A stretch of 64,000 bases of DNA from UBA6109 sp035366835 (GTDB lineage Bacteria > Desulfobacterota > Syntrophia > Syntrophales > UBA6109): assembly GCA_035366835.1 (NCBI GenBank), contig DAOSIS010000016.1, positions 22,188 to 86,187 on the forward strand, read 5' to 3'. Positions 42,504 to 50,882 of the stretch are shown here, in pieces. The position numbers and the translations under genes are program-made. Below the pieces are notes generated by a model, which saw only the letters and a program-made list of their open reading frames with translations, was not told the DNA's origin and ran no database searches. The stretch's first letter is position 1. Each line of letters opens with the position of its first letter.

Positions 42504-43535
42504 CTACAGGACGCGCCGGTTTCCGGAGGCGCCGTATCCCGCCTCGAGGAGCGTCTTTTCCTTCCTGGCCAGTTCCAGATCCGCCGCCACCATCATGTCG
42601 ACCAGCCCGTCAAAGCTCACGGTGGGCTTCCAGCCGAGACGTTCCTTCGCTTTGGCGGCATTCCCCAGGAGCACGTCCACTTCCGTGGGCCGGAAATAGC
42701 GGGGATCGATCCGGACGAAGTCCTTGTAGTCGAGGTCGAGCCTCCGGAAGACCTTCTCGACGAACTCCCGGACGGAATGGGTCTCGCCCGTCGCAACCAC
42801 GTAATCGTCCGGCCGGTCCTGCTGCAGCATGCGCCACATCGCCTCGACGTAGTCCCCGGCGAATCCCCAGTCGCGCCTGGCGTCGAGATTGCCCAGGAAA
42901 AGGCGGTCCGCGAGTCCCATCTTGATCCGGGTTGCCGCCCGGGTCACCTTGCGCGTCACGAAGGTCTCGCCGCGGCGGGGGGACTCGTGGTTGAACAGGA
43001 TGCCGTTGCAGGCGAAGAGCTTGTAGGCGTCGCGGTAGTTGCGGACGAGGTAGTAGGCGTAGACCTTGGCCGCCGCGTAGGGGCTCTGCGGCTGAAAGGG
43101 CGTGGTCTCGCTCTGGGGAGGCGGGGCGGCCCCGAACATCTCGCTGGAAGAGGCCTGGTAGAATTTGGTCTGGATCTTGGTCTTGCGGACGGCCTCGAGA
43201 AGCCGCAGGGTTCCCAGCCCCGTGACGTCGCCGGTGTACTCCGGCATGTCAAAGCTCACGCGCACGTGGCTTTGGGCCCCCAGATGATAGATCTCATCGG
43301 GCTTGACGTCGTACAGGAGCTCGGTCAGGTGGCCGGACACGCTGAGATCGCCGTAATGGAGATACACACGCGCGTCGGGATCGTGAAAATCCCGGTAGAG
43401 ATGATCGATCCGCTCCGTATTGAACGTGGAGGCGCGGCGGATGAGTCCGTGCACCTCATACCCCTTGCCCAGCAGGAGCTCGGCGAGATAGGAACCGTCC
43501 TGGCCGGTGATTCCCGTGATGAAGGCTTTTTTCAT
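42504..43535 (-). CDS. gmd: GDP-mannose 4,6-dehydratase
   Basis: A 343-residue SDR enzyme. NADP motif FITGITGQDGSYLAELL at the N-terminus, catalytic Ser/Tyr/Lys in YQASSSEMFG and SPYAAAKVYAYYL, and NHESPRRGETFVTRK, all diagnostic. AAGGAG precedes ATG 43535. It makes GDP-4-keto-6-deoxymannose. It is followed after 70 bases by fcl. Confidence 0.97.
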   Translation of the reverse strand: MKKAFITGITGQDGSYLAELLLGKGYEVHGLIRRASTFNTERIDHLYRDFHDPDARVYLHYGDLSVSGHLTELLYDVKPDEIYHLGAQSHVRVSFDMPEYTGDVTGLGTLRLLEAVRKTKIQTKFYQASSSEMFGAAPPPQSETTPFQPQSPYAAAKVYAYYLVRNYRDAYKLFACNGILFNHESPRRGETFVTRKVTRAATRIKMGLADRLFLGNLDARRDWGFAGDYVEAMWRMLQQDRPDDYVVATGETHSVREFVEKVFRRLDLDYKDFVRIDPRYFRPTEVDVLLGNAAKAKERLGWKPTVSFDGLVDMMVAADLELARKEKTLLEAGYGASGNRRVL

Positions 43536-43599
43536 GCGCTTCTCCTTTTTGTGCGCCGCGCCGTTTTCCGGTGCGAACGGGGAGGAACGGGCGTCTTTG

Positions 43600-44901
43600 T
43601 CAGCCGGCGGACCTGCCGGCAAGGTGCGCCAGGGAAGTCCTGCAGGCCTCGGCCGTTCTCGCCAGCTCCTCATCCGAGTGGACCAGCGATACGAAGGCCG
43701 CTTCGAACTGCGACGGCGCCAGGTAGACGCCCTCCTGAAGCATCCTGCGGAAGAATCGCGCGAACCGCTCCGTGTCGCTGTCGAGGGCGGAAGCGAAGTC
43801 CCTGACCTTTCCGCCCGTAAAAAAGGCCGTGAACATCGAGCCGACGCGGGACACGCAGACGGGAATCCCGAAATGCCTGCACTGCCCCTCCAGTTCTTCG
43901 CACAGGTTTGCCGTCTTCCGATCCAGGTCCCGGTAACCCGAGGCCGAGGCCTTGAGGATCCTGAGGGTCGCGAGACCTGCCGCTATGGCCACGGGATTTC
44001 CCGACAGGGTCCCCGCCTGGTAGACGGAACCCTGCGGCGCCAGCATTCCCATGATGTCCTTTCTTCCGCCGAACGCCCCCACCGGCAGGCCGCCGCCGAT
44101 GATCTTCCCGAGGCAGGTGAGGTCGGGACGGACGCCGAGCACGTCCTGATAACCGCCGTAGGTCAGCCGGAAACCGGTGATCACTTCATCGATCAGAAGC
44201 AGCGCCCCCCGCTCCGACGTCAGGCGGCGGATGTGCTGGAGAAAACCCGGCTCGGGAGGGACGACGCCCATGTTTGCGGGAACGGCCTCGACGATGACGC
44301 AGGCGAGTTCATCGCCGTGGGACGCGAATGCGGCTTTCAGGGCCGGCAGGTCGTTGAACGGGACCGTGATCGTCAGTTCCGCCAGCCGCGGAGGAACGCC
44401 CGGGCTGCCCGGAATCCCGAGCGTCGCCAGTCCCGAGCCCGCCTTGACGAGCAGGGAATCGGCATGGCCGTGGTAGCAGCCCTCGAACTTGAGGATCTTG
44501 TCGCGCCGCGTGAAGGCGCGCGCCAGCCGGATCGCGCTCATCGTCGCTTCCGTGCCGGAACTGACCATCCGCACCATTTCCATGGAGGGGATGGCCTCCG
44601 TGATCATGGCCGCCATCTCGATTTCGCTTTCCGTCGGCGCCCCGTAGCTCGTTCCCCGTTCGACGGCGGAGACCACGGCCTCGACGACGGTGGGATGGGC
44701 ATGCCCCAGGATGAGGGGGCCCCAGGACATCACGTAGTCGATGTAGCTGCGCCCCTCGACGTCGACGATCCTGGCGCCGCGCCCTTCGCGGATGAAGAGC
44801 GGCGCCGCTCCGACGGAACGGAAGGCGCGGACGGGGCTGTTGACCCCTCCGGGGATGATCCGCTTGGCCTTTTCGTACAGTTGTGCCGAGCTGTCGTTCA
44901 T
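43600..44901 (-). CDS. hemL: glutamate-1-semialdehyde 2,1-aminomutase
   Basis: A 433-residue PLP enzyme that makes 5-aminolevulinate in the C5 route to tetrapyrroles. Blocks IIPGGVNSPVRAF, SSGTEATMSAIRLARAFT, FEGCYHGHAD and the PLP Lys in CLGKIIGGGLPVGAFGG (about residue 265) are diagnostic. It overlaps the upstream siroheme-decarboxylase-like gene by 4 bases (ATGA). Confidence 0.97.
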   Translation of the reverse strand: MNDSSAQLYEKAKRIIPGGVNSPVRAFRSVGAAPLFIREGRGARIVDVEGRSYIDYVMSWGPLILGHAHPTVVEAVVSAVERGTSYGAPTESEIEMAAMITEAIPSMEMVRMVSSGTEATMSAIRLARAFTRRDKILKFEGCYHGHADSLLVKAGSGLATLGIPGSPGVPPRLAELTITVPFNDLPALKAAFASHGDELACVIVEAVPANMGVVPPEPGFLQHIRRLTSERGALLLIDEVITGFRLTYGGYQDVLGVRPDLTCLGKIIGGGLPVGAFGGRKDIMGMLAPQGSVYQAGTLSGNPVAIAAGLATLRILKASASGYRDLDRKTANLCEELEGQCRHFGIPVCVSRVGSMFTAFFTGGKVRDFASALDSDTERFARFFRRMLQEGVYLAPSQFEAAFVSLVHSDEELARTAEACRTSLAHLAGRSAG

Positions 44902-45365
44902 GCGAAATACTCCATGCTCGTTTTTTTCAGTTCCTCCAGACTGTCGAAGATCCTGTAGTCGGCGACGCCGATTTCGGCGGCCAGTTTCCGGATCGCCGGT
45001 TCGACAGACGGGTCCCTGAAATGCATCATGCTGAAGAGATTGTACCGTCCCGCCAGCGGCGGTTTGCGCTCGTAACAGTGCGAGACCGCCGGGACGCGGG
45101 CGAGGGCGTTCCCCGCTTCTTCGATCCGGAGCGGAGGGACGGCCCAGACGACGAGGGCGTTGCGGACGTATCCCGCCCGTCCGTGGCGGACGATCGCCGC
45201 GAATTTCCGCACGGCTCCGACCTCTAGGAGCCTCCGGCATCCGCCGATCACCGCCGCCTCGGTCAGGCCGATTCGTGCGGCGATCTCCGCAAAGGGACGC
45301 CGGGAAAGCGGCAGGTCCTTCTGGATTTCCCGTGCAATACGAATCTCTTCACCGCTGAGCGTCAT
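44898..45365 (-). CDS. siroheme decarboxylase subunit-like (AhbA/AhbB, Lrp/AsnC fold)
   Basis: A 155-residue protein with an N-terminal helix-turn-helix-like part (about 5-60) and an AsnC-type domain. VRKFAAIVRHGRAGYVRNALVVW and VSHCYERKPPLAGRYNLFSMMH are the conserved blocks of NirD/L/G/H and AhbA/B, which decarboxylate siroheme on the alternative haem or haem d1 route. AAGGAG precedes the ATG. Coupling to hemL supports a tetrapyrrole role rather than a transcription regulator. Whether it is the A or B subunit is unclear, and the partner is not here. Confidence 0.85.
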   Translation of the reverse strand: MTLSGEEIRIAREIQKDLPLSRRPFAEIAARIGLTEAAVIGGCRRLLEVGAVRKFAAIVRHGRAGYVRNALVVWAVPPLRIEEAGNALARVPAVSHCYERKPPLAGRYNLFSMMHFRDPSVEPAIRKLAAEIGVADYRIFDSLEELKKTSMEYFA

Positions 45366-45470
45366 GGCTCTCCTTGCCGCCGTCCGAACCTACAAGATTT
45401 TCATAGTACGAAAGGCCCTGCAAAATCAAGCTCGCCGCCATCGCCGGCGGCGATTTCCGGCGTTCCGCCC

Positions 45471-45500
45471 TTGACAAGAGGCACAGCTTGCGCCTAATAA
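45471..45500 (+). promoter_or_regulatory. predicted promoter of the second atpE gene
   Basis: A perfect TTGACA (45471-45476), 18-base spacer and TAATAA (45495-45500), about 137 bases ahead of the start codon. The 271-base gap (45366-45636) holds nothing else recognised. Confidence 0.75.
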
Positions 45501-45636
45501 CAATACAAGCTAAATAGGGGGGAGATGATCCGCATGCGGGAAAGGAACCCCTGCAGCGGACAGGAATCCGAAAAGAGGAAGGAGGTGAAGAGGAGTTCTT
45601 TTCAGGCAAAATCCCATACAAAAAGGAGACCGGTAA

Positions 45637-45999
45637 ATGGACAAGACAATGCGCTTTTGTTGGTGGGCGGTGGGGATGGTGCTGCTGTCGGCAACGGCGG
45701 CCGCTGCCGCCGAGGCGGCTCCCGCAGGTGCGGTCGACTATACCAAGGCGATCGTCATCGGGTGCAGCCTGATTGCGGTCGGGCTGGCAATGGGCTTCGG
45801 CACCATCGGAACCGGCGTAGGCATGGGGCACGGCTTGAGCGGCGCCACGAATGCCGTGGGGCGGAATCCCGAGGCGCAGGGGAAGATCCTCCTGACCATG
45901 ATGGTGGGTCTGGCGATGATCGAATCACTGGCCATCTATGCCCTCGTCATCGCGTTGGTGATCCTCTATGCCAATCCGCTGATGAAGTTTCTCGCGTAA
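45637..45999 (+). CDS. atpE: ATP synthase Fo subunit c, copy 2, with leader peptide
   Basis: A 120-residue proteolipid. An extra signal-like N-terminus (MDKTMRFCWWAVGMVLLSAT, cleavage near AAAAAEA) is followed by helix 1 (GTGVGMGHGLSGATNAVGRNPE) and helix 2 with the ion-binding Glu in GLAMIESLAIYALV (about residue 97). The Na+-coordinating Gln of helix 1 is His here. It differs clearly from copy 1 (24369) but has the same extended layout. AAAAGGAG precedes the ATG. It has its own promoter and terminator and lies 4.2 kb from the atpZ-I-B operon, on the opposite strand. Confidence 0.93.
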   Translation: MDKTMRFCWWAVGMVLLSATAAAAAEAAPAGAVDYTKAIVIGCSLIAVGLAMGFGTIGTGVGMGHGLSGATNAVGRNPEAQGKILLTMMVGLAMIESLAIYALVIALVILYANPLMKFLA

Positions 46000-46022
46000 C
46001 GAATTTCGGTTTCATGGAACAC

Positions 46023-46066
46023 AAAAGGGAGGGGAAGCGCTACCACGACTTTCACTCCCTTTTTTC
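46023..46066 (+). terminator. terminator of the second atpE gene
   Basis: AAAAGGGAG (46023-46031) pairs with CTCCCTTTT (46055-46063), with more T following. It lies just past the stop codon and next to the convergent release-factor-like gene. Confidence 0.8.
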
Positions 46067-46481
46067 ATGACGATTCGGAGGAGGGGGAGATTTTCGCGCG
46101 GAGGGTCTTCTTCTCCGACCGTGCGCGTTTTGCCTGCAGCATCTTTTCCCGGGCGCGGCGGGACCGCCGGCGCTTCTGGCGGCGGATCTTCTCGGCAAGC
46201 TGCTTTTCTTCCGCGACGGCCCCGGTCTGCAGCGCTTCGATCCGATCGAGGAGGATCTTCCGGGCGAGGTACCGGTTCAGGAGTTGGGACCGCTCCCTGC
46301 TGCACTTGACGGAGAGTCCGGTCGGCACGTGGACGAGCTGGACGCAGGTCGAGGTCTTGTTTACGTTCTGTCCGCCCGGACCGGCAGACCGCACGAAGGT
46401 CTCGCGGAACTCGGTCTCGGAGACGCCGAGCCGCGCCATCCGTTCCCGGATGGCCTTTTCTTTTTCCACAGAAATGCTCAT
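46065..46481 (-). CDS. GGQ-domain release factor-like protein (ArfB/PrfH-like rescue factor)
   Basis: A 138-residue protein with the peptidyl-tRNA hydrolysis motif in RSAGPGGQNVNKTSTCV (residues about 31-47) and a very basic tail (KIRRQKRRRSRRAREKM), the layout of stalled-ribosome rescue factors such as ArfB. It lacks the codon-recognition domains of RF1/RF2. The tail probably enters the mRNA channel of stalled ribosomes. Confidence 0.88.
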   Translation of the reverse strand: MSISVEKEKAIRERMARLGVSETEFRETFVRSAGPGGQNVNKTSTCVQLVHVPTGLSVKCSRERSQLLNRYLARKILLDRIEALQTGAVAEEKQLAEKIRRQKRRRSRRAREKMLQAKRARSEKKTLRAKISPSSESS

Positions 46482-46557
46482 TGCCGGAAGACCCTCGTTT
46501 GCGGGGTACGGCCCGCGGAAACGCGGGACGATCGCGGGGCGGAAGACCGGACGGGTT

Positions 46558-46986
46558 TCAGAGGGTGTAGATTTCCTCTCCCACGAGACGGATCCAGTTC
46601 CTTTCCAGGACCTTCTTTCCCTCTTCGTACCGGTCGACGCCGAGTATCACGATCGTTTCCCTGCCGAACCGGTTGATCGTGGTGTAGAGGTAGTGGACGT
46701 TGATGTCGTTTTCCGCCAGCGGTTTCAGGATAGCGCTCATCCCGCCCGGATGAAGGGGTACCTCCGCGGCCAGAACGGGAGAGATCTCATAGGTGAACTG
46801 AAAGCTTTCCAGGACGGTCGCCGCCCTCCGAGGGTCGTTGACGACGAGGCGCACCACGCTCTGCTCCGCAGCGCTTGCGGCAAGGATCGCCTTGGCCGCG
46901 ATGCCCTCGTTGTCCAGGATGCCGGAGAGCTTCAGAAACGAGCCCGGCACATTGTGCAGCGACACGGATATCTGCATGACGGCCAT
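46558..46986 (-). CDS. tandem ACT-domain protein
   Basis: A 142-residue protein made of two ACT domains (about 4-70 and 75-140): VSLHNVPGSFLKLSGILDNEGI and VPLHPGGMSAILKPLAENDIN are the loop-helix ligand sites. ACT domains bind amino acids. It follows korC by 5 bases, so it is probably part of the kor operon and may tie the 2-oxoacid oxidoreductase to branched-chain amino-acid levels (inference). Confidence 0.88.
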   Translation of the reverse strand: MAVMQISVSLHNVPGSFLKLSGILDNEGIAAKAILAASAAEQSVVRLVVNDPRRAATVLESFQFTYEISPVLAAEVPLHPGGMSAILKPLAENDINVHYLYTTINRFGRETIVILGVDRYEEGKKVLERNWIRLVGEEIYTL

Positions 46987-46991
46987 GGATC

Positions 46992-47540
46992 TCAGGCTCC
47001 CTTGCGTTCGAGAAATTCGTATCCCGCATAGAATGCCCTGCGGTTGGCCTCGAGGACGGACTTCTTCTTGCCGCCCATGATCGTCTCCAGGCTCTTGAGA
47101 TACACCTCGGGCTTCACCAGCGCCGTCTGCTTCAGGAAGGCGCCCATGATGACCGTGTTGGCCGTCCTGGGGTTGCCGAGTTTTTCGGCGATTTCCGAGG
47201 AGGGGATCTCGTAGACGACGAGATCCTTCCGGCTCGGCCGGGCCTGGACGATCGACGAGTTCAGGAAGAGTCCGCCGCCCGCGGCGATCTTGTTCTGGAA
47301 GCTGTACAGGGAAGGCGTGTTCATGGCGACGACGAAATCCGGCTCGGACGCGATGGGTGATGCGATTTCCTCATCGGAGACGGCGACCGTGCAGTTGGCC
47401 GTCCCGCCGCGGACCTCCGCCCCGTAAGCCGGCAGATAGGTGACGTGGCATCCCTCGTTCATGGCCCCGTGCGCGAAGACATAGCCCATCACGAGCACGC
47501 CCTGGCCGCCGAAGCCGGAGAAGACGGTCTTGACCATCAT
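46992..47540 (-). CDS. korC: 2-oxoacid:ferredoxin oxidoreductase gamma subunit
   Basis: A 182-residue gamma subunit. GFGGQGVLVMGYVFAHGAM at the N-terminus and YGAEVRGGTANCTVAVSD are the family blocks. ATG 47540 overlaps the beta-subunit stop by 4 bases. The subunit set (ferredoxin, alpha, beta, gamma) fits 2-oxoglutarate or branched-chain 2-ketoacid enzymes; which one cannot be told. Confidence 0.93.
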   Translation of the reverse strand: MMVKTVFSGFGGQGVLVMGYVFAHGAMNEGCHVTYLPAYGAEVRGGTANCTVAVSDEEIASPIASEPDFVVAMNTPSLYSFQNKIAAGGGLFLNSSIVQARPSRKDLVVYEIPSSEIAEKLGNPRTANTVIMGAFLKQTALVKPEVYLKSLETIMGGKKKSVLEANRRAFYAGYEFLERKGA

Positions 47541-48298
47541 GCCTCGCCCCTCCCCTTCGGGCTCCCCGAGTCCTTGATGAGTCCCGGCGGGAACGTCCTG
47601 CTCATGACCTCGTCGATCCAGCGGCAGGCCTCGACGGGCGTCATCTTCCAGTTCGTCGGGCAGGGCGAGAGGACCTCGACCATGGTGAATCCCGCCCCCG
47701 CGAGCTGATAGTCGAAGGCCTTCCGGATGCATCGCTTGGTCTTGAGGATGTTCGCCGGCGAGTTCACGGTGCAGCGTTCGACATAGACGGCTCCGTCCAG
47801 CATGCCCAGGATCTCGCTGATGCGGATGGGGCTGCCGTCGAGCCGCGTATTGCGCCCCGAGGGCGACGTGGTCGTCTTCTGTCCGAGGATCGACGTCGGG
47901 GCCATCTGCCCGCCCGTCATCCCGTACACGGCGTTGTTGATGAAGATGATCGTGATGTTTTCGCCGCGGTTCGCGGCATGGAAGCTCTCCGATGTGCCGA
48001 TGGCGGCGAGGTCGCCGTCGCCCTGGTAGGAGAAGACCAGGCGGTCCGGCAGCATGCGCTTGAGGCCGGTGGCGAGCGCCGGGCCCCGGCCGTGCGGCGC
48101 CTCGATCATGTCGATGTCGAAATAGTTGTAGGCCAGCACGGCGCAGCCGGCCGGCGGGACGCCGATGGACGTGCCCCGGGCGCCGAGCTCGTCAATGACC
48201 TCGGCGATGAGCCGGTGCGTGATGCTGTGGCCGCAGCCCGGGCAGTAGTGAAAGGTGCTGTCCTTGAGGGATTGAGGCCTTCCAAAGACTTTCTTCAT
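47537..48298 (-). CDS. korB: 2-oxoacid:ferredoxin oxidoreductase beta subunit, TPP-binding
   Basis: A 253-residue beta subunit with the TPP motif GDGDLAAIGTSESFHAANRGENITIIFINN (split: GDGD at about residue 92, NN about 28 later) and CPGCGHSITHRL at the start, whose Cys may hold an iron-sulfur cluster. It carries out decarboxylation of the 2-oxoacid with CoA, giving acyl-CoA and reduced ferredoxin. Confidence 0.95.
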   Translation of the reverse strand: MKKVFGRPQSLKDSTFHYCPGCGHSITHRLIAEVIDELGARGTSIGVPPAGCAVLAYNYFDIDMIEAPHGRGPALATGLKRMLPDRLVFSYQGDGDLAAIGTSESFHAANRGENITIIFINNAVYGMTGGQMAPTSILGQKTTTSPSGRNTRLDGSPIRISEILGMLDGAVYVERCTVNSPANILKTKRCIRKAFDYQLAGAGFTMVEVLSPCPTNWKMTPVEACRWIDEVMSRTFPPGLIKDSGSPKGRGEA

Positions 48299-48354
48299 TC
48301 TGCGGTCCCCAAAACCTGGCCGTTCCCGGACGCCGAACCGTCCCGGGAAGCCCT

Positions 48355-49434
48355 TCAAGACTTCCCGATCGACGCCTCGCGGTCCCGGCAATACCGGTAG
48401 ATCACGTTGGCCAGTTCCGCCGGTGTGGGCACGACGCCGCCCGGACGGCCGTGGAACCCGATGCGCGCAAAGCCCTGCAGGGCGAGACGCACGTCCTCCA
48501 CCATCTGTCCCGCGCTCATCTCGAAGACGAAGAATTCCCTGACGCTCTCCGAGAGCCGTCGGAGTTCCGCCATGGGGAACGGCCAGAGCGAAATCGGACG
48601 GAACAGGCCCACCCGGATGCCCAGCGAATCCAGGCGATGAATGGCCCCCTTGGCGATCCGCGCCGCCGTGCCGTAGGCGACAAGGATCAGTTCCGCACCG
48701 TCGACCCGGTAGGCCTCGTAGCGGACTTCCCTGTCGGCGATGGCCTGGTATTTCCGCACCAGCTTCCAGTTGTGCTCCTCCATGGCCAGGGCGTCGAGGA
48801 TCAGGCCGCGGATGATCTTGCTCCTGCCGCTGCCCGCGCCCGTCATCTTGAAGTCGTCGCTGTAGTCCCGCGGCGCTGGTTCCCTGAAGACGACCGGCTC
48901 CATCATCTGGCCCATCATGCCGTCCGCCAGGATCATCACCGGCGTCCGGTAGCGGTCCGCCAGGTCGAAGGCGTCCACGGTCAGATCGGCCATCTCCTGG
49001 CAGGTCGCAGGTGCGAGTACGGGCGTGCGGTAGTCCCCGTGACCGCCGCCGCGCGTAGCCTGGAAGTAGTCCCCTTGGGAGGGGCGGATGTTGCCCAGTC
49101 CCGGTCCGCCGCGCATCATGTTGACGATGACGCCGGGGAGCTCGCAGGCGGCCATCGACGAGATCCCTTCCTGCTTGAGATCGATCCCCGGACCCGAGGA
49201 AGACGTCATCGCCCGGGCGCCGGCGGCGCTGGCGCCTGCGACCATGTTGATCGCGGCGATTTCGCTCTCGGACTGGATGAAGACGCCGCCCTCGACCCCG
49301 CGCAGCCGCTCTGCCATGTACTCGGGGAGCTCGTTCTGCGGCGTGATGGGGTAGCCTGCATAGAACCGGCAGCCGGCGAGAACCGCCGCCTCCCCGATCA
49401 CCTTGTTGCCCTGCAGGAGGACCTTATTCTTCAC
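48355..49434 (-). CDS. korA: 2-oxoacid:ferredoxin oxidoreductase alpha subunit
   Basis: A 359-residue alpha subunit. AGCRFYAGYPITPQNELPEY near the N-terminus, SSSGPGIDLKQEGI and RGGPGLGNIRPSQGDYFQATRGGGHGD-type blocks are diagnostic for the VorB/KorA group. It overlaps the ferredoxin-subunit gene by 11 bases. Leftward operon korD-korA-korB-korC-ACT. Confidence 0.95.
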   Translation of the reverse strand: MKNKVLLQGNKVIGEAAVLAGCRFYAGYPITPQNELPEYMAERLRGVEGGVFIQSESEIAAINMVAGASAAGARAMTSSSGPGIDLKQEGISSMAACELPGVIVNMMRGGPGLGNIRPSQGDYFQATRGGGHGDYRTPVLAPATCQEMADLTVDAFDLADRYRTPVMILADGMMGQMMEPVVFREPAPRDYSDDFKMTGAGSGRSKIIRGLILDALAMEEHNWKLVRKYQAIADREVRYEAYRVDGAELILVAYGTAARIAKGAIHRLDSLGIRVGLFRPISLWPFPMAELRRLSESVREFFVFEMSAGQMVEDVRLALQGFARIGFHGRPGGVVPTPAELANVIYRYCRDREASIGKS

Positions 49435-49636
49435 GGTATACCTCGATGGCGACCTCCGGGCAGACGACGGCGCAGAGCGTACAGCCGGTGCAGTCCCTGC
49501 TGTCGCCGGGGGAGACGGGGCGGTATCCCATGGTATTGTACTCCGGGGAGGGGGTGATGCAGCGCTGTTTGCAGGCGGCGATGCACAGGTGGCATTCCTT
49601 GCAGCGTTCCCGGTTGATCTCGATGCGGCCCTTCAC
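49424..49636 (-). CDS. korD: 2-oxoacid:ferredoxin oxidoreductase delta (2x[4Fe-4S]) subunit
   Basis: A 70-residue ferredoxin-like subunit with two cluster motifs, CKECHLCIAACKQRC and CTGCTLCAVVCPEV. The start is GTG 49636, with GAAGGAG at good spacing. First gene of the kor operon. Confidence 0.94.
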   Translation of the reverse strand: MKGRIEINRERCKECHLCIAACKQRCITPSPEYNTMGYRPVSPGDSRDCTGCTLCAVVCPEVAIEVYREE

Positions 49637-49872
49637 AGCGACTCCTTCGTCTCGATCACAACGGACGCGAAGTTCTTGGCGCAGATCGCCCTGAAAGTCA
49701 AGCGGGAATTGCCCCGTCGAGAGTCATGTCAAGAGTTTTGTGTCAGATTTAAGAGGAAGGGTCTCGGTTGTGTTTTTAAAGTTTTTCATGGGCGAGGGGC
49801 CTTGAAAGCGTGGAGCCGCCTGTTGTACTGTCGAAGGCAGATCTTCTCGGGGGGAAGGCGGAGGGAGGGCAC

Positions 49873-50874
49873 GTGTTCAGCGCACACCTGATCAACGATC
49901 CGTTCAGCGATCCGGGGGTCTATCTCGAATTTCAATACCGGAGAAGCGCACTCCTCTTCGACCTGGGGGATCTCCATTCCCTGCCGGCGCGGAAGCTCCT
50001 GAAAGTCGGCCACATCTTCGTGTCCCATACGCACATGGACCATTTCGTCGGTTTCGACCATCTGCTGCGGCTCTGCCTGGGCCGCGACCGCCATGTCCAT
50101 CTCTACGGCCCCGCCGGCTTTCGGCGGAACGTCGAAAGCCGGATCGCATCCTACACCTGGAACCTCGTCGAAAATACCGCCAACGACTTTACGATTTTCG
50201 CGACCGAAGTCGACGCGGACCGCAGACGGACGACGGGTTTCCGCTGCCGCAACGCCTTCCGGCCGGAGCAGGTCGCGGAGGCGGACTTCAACGGCGTGCT
50301 CTTGGATGAGCGGTCGTTCCGCGTGAAGGCCGTGCAGCTCGATCACCGGATCCCGTCGCTGGCGTTCCGTTTCGAGGAAAAGAGCCGCATCAACATCATG
50401 AAGAACCGGCTGCTGGACATGGGGCTTCCCGTGGGCGCCTGGCTGACGGATTTCAAGGAGGCGGTGACGGCCGGCGCGCCGGACGACGCGCCCGTGCCCG
50501 TGATCCGGAAAGAGAGGAGCCGGATTCTGGAGGAGCGTTCCATGAGGCTGGGCGACCTGAGGGAAAGGATCCTGAAGATCACGCCCGGCAGGGTCGTGGC
50601 CTACATCACCGACGCCGTCGACAGCGAAGCGAACAGGCGCCGCATGGTCGAGATCGCCAGGGATGCGGACCTGCTCTTCATCGAAGCGGCCTTCGCCGAC
50701 GAGGACGCCGAAAGGGCCGCGGAGAAATTCCACCTGACCGCGCGCCAGGCGGGTTCGATCGCGGCCGCCGCGGGGGCGCGCCGCGTCGTTCCGTTTCATT
50801 TCTCTCCGAAGTACGAAGGCGACGAGGAGCGGCTGCTGGGGGAACTGAACGACGCCGCGGGCGGGCTCGTCTGA
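49873..50874 (+). CDS. MBL-fold metallohydrolase, RNase Z-like
   Basis: A 333-residue metallo-beta-lactamase-fold hydrolase. The metal motif HxHxDH is in FVSHTHMDHFVGFDHLL (about residue 52), further ligands are VAYITDAVD and VPFHFSPKY near the end. GTG 49873 follows GGAGGGAGGG; an upstream GTG 49810 has no ribosome site. RNase Z and related nucleases share this layout, but a tRNA role is not certain. Confidence 0.82.
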   Translation: MFSAHLINDPFSDPGVYLEFQYRRSALLFDLGDLHSLPARKLLKVGHIFVSHTHMDHFVGFDHLLRLCLGRDRHVHLYGPAGFRRNVESRIASYTWNLVENTANDFTIFATEVDADRRRTTGFRCRNAFRPEQVAEADFNGVLLDERSFRVKAVQLDHRIPSLAFRFEEKSRINIMKNRLLDMGLPVGAWLTDFKEAVTAGAPDDAPVPVIRKERSRILEERSMRLGDLRERILKITPGRVVAYITDAVDSEANRRRMVEIARDADLLFIEAAFADEDAERAAEKFHLTARQAGSIAAAAGARRVVPFHFSPKYEGDEERLLGELNDAAGGLV

Positions 50875-50882
50875 AACGCCCC

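Noticed and set aside
44898..45365. AsnC/Lrp transcription regulator
   Set aside because: The conserved blocks are those of siroheme decarboxylases and the gene is coupled to hemL.
45525..46070. A 181-codon frame over the second atpE gene
   Set aside because: Out-of-frame shadow of atpE with Arg/Gly/His-rich content.
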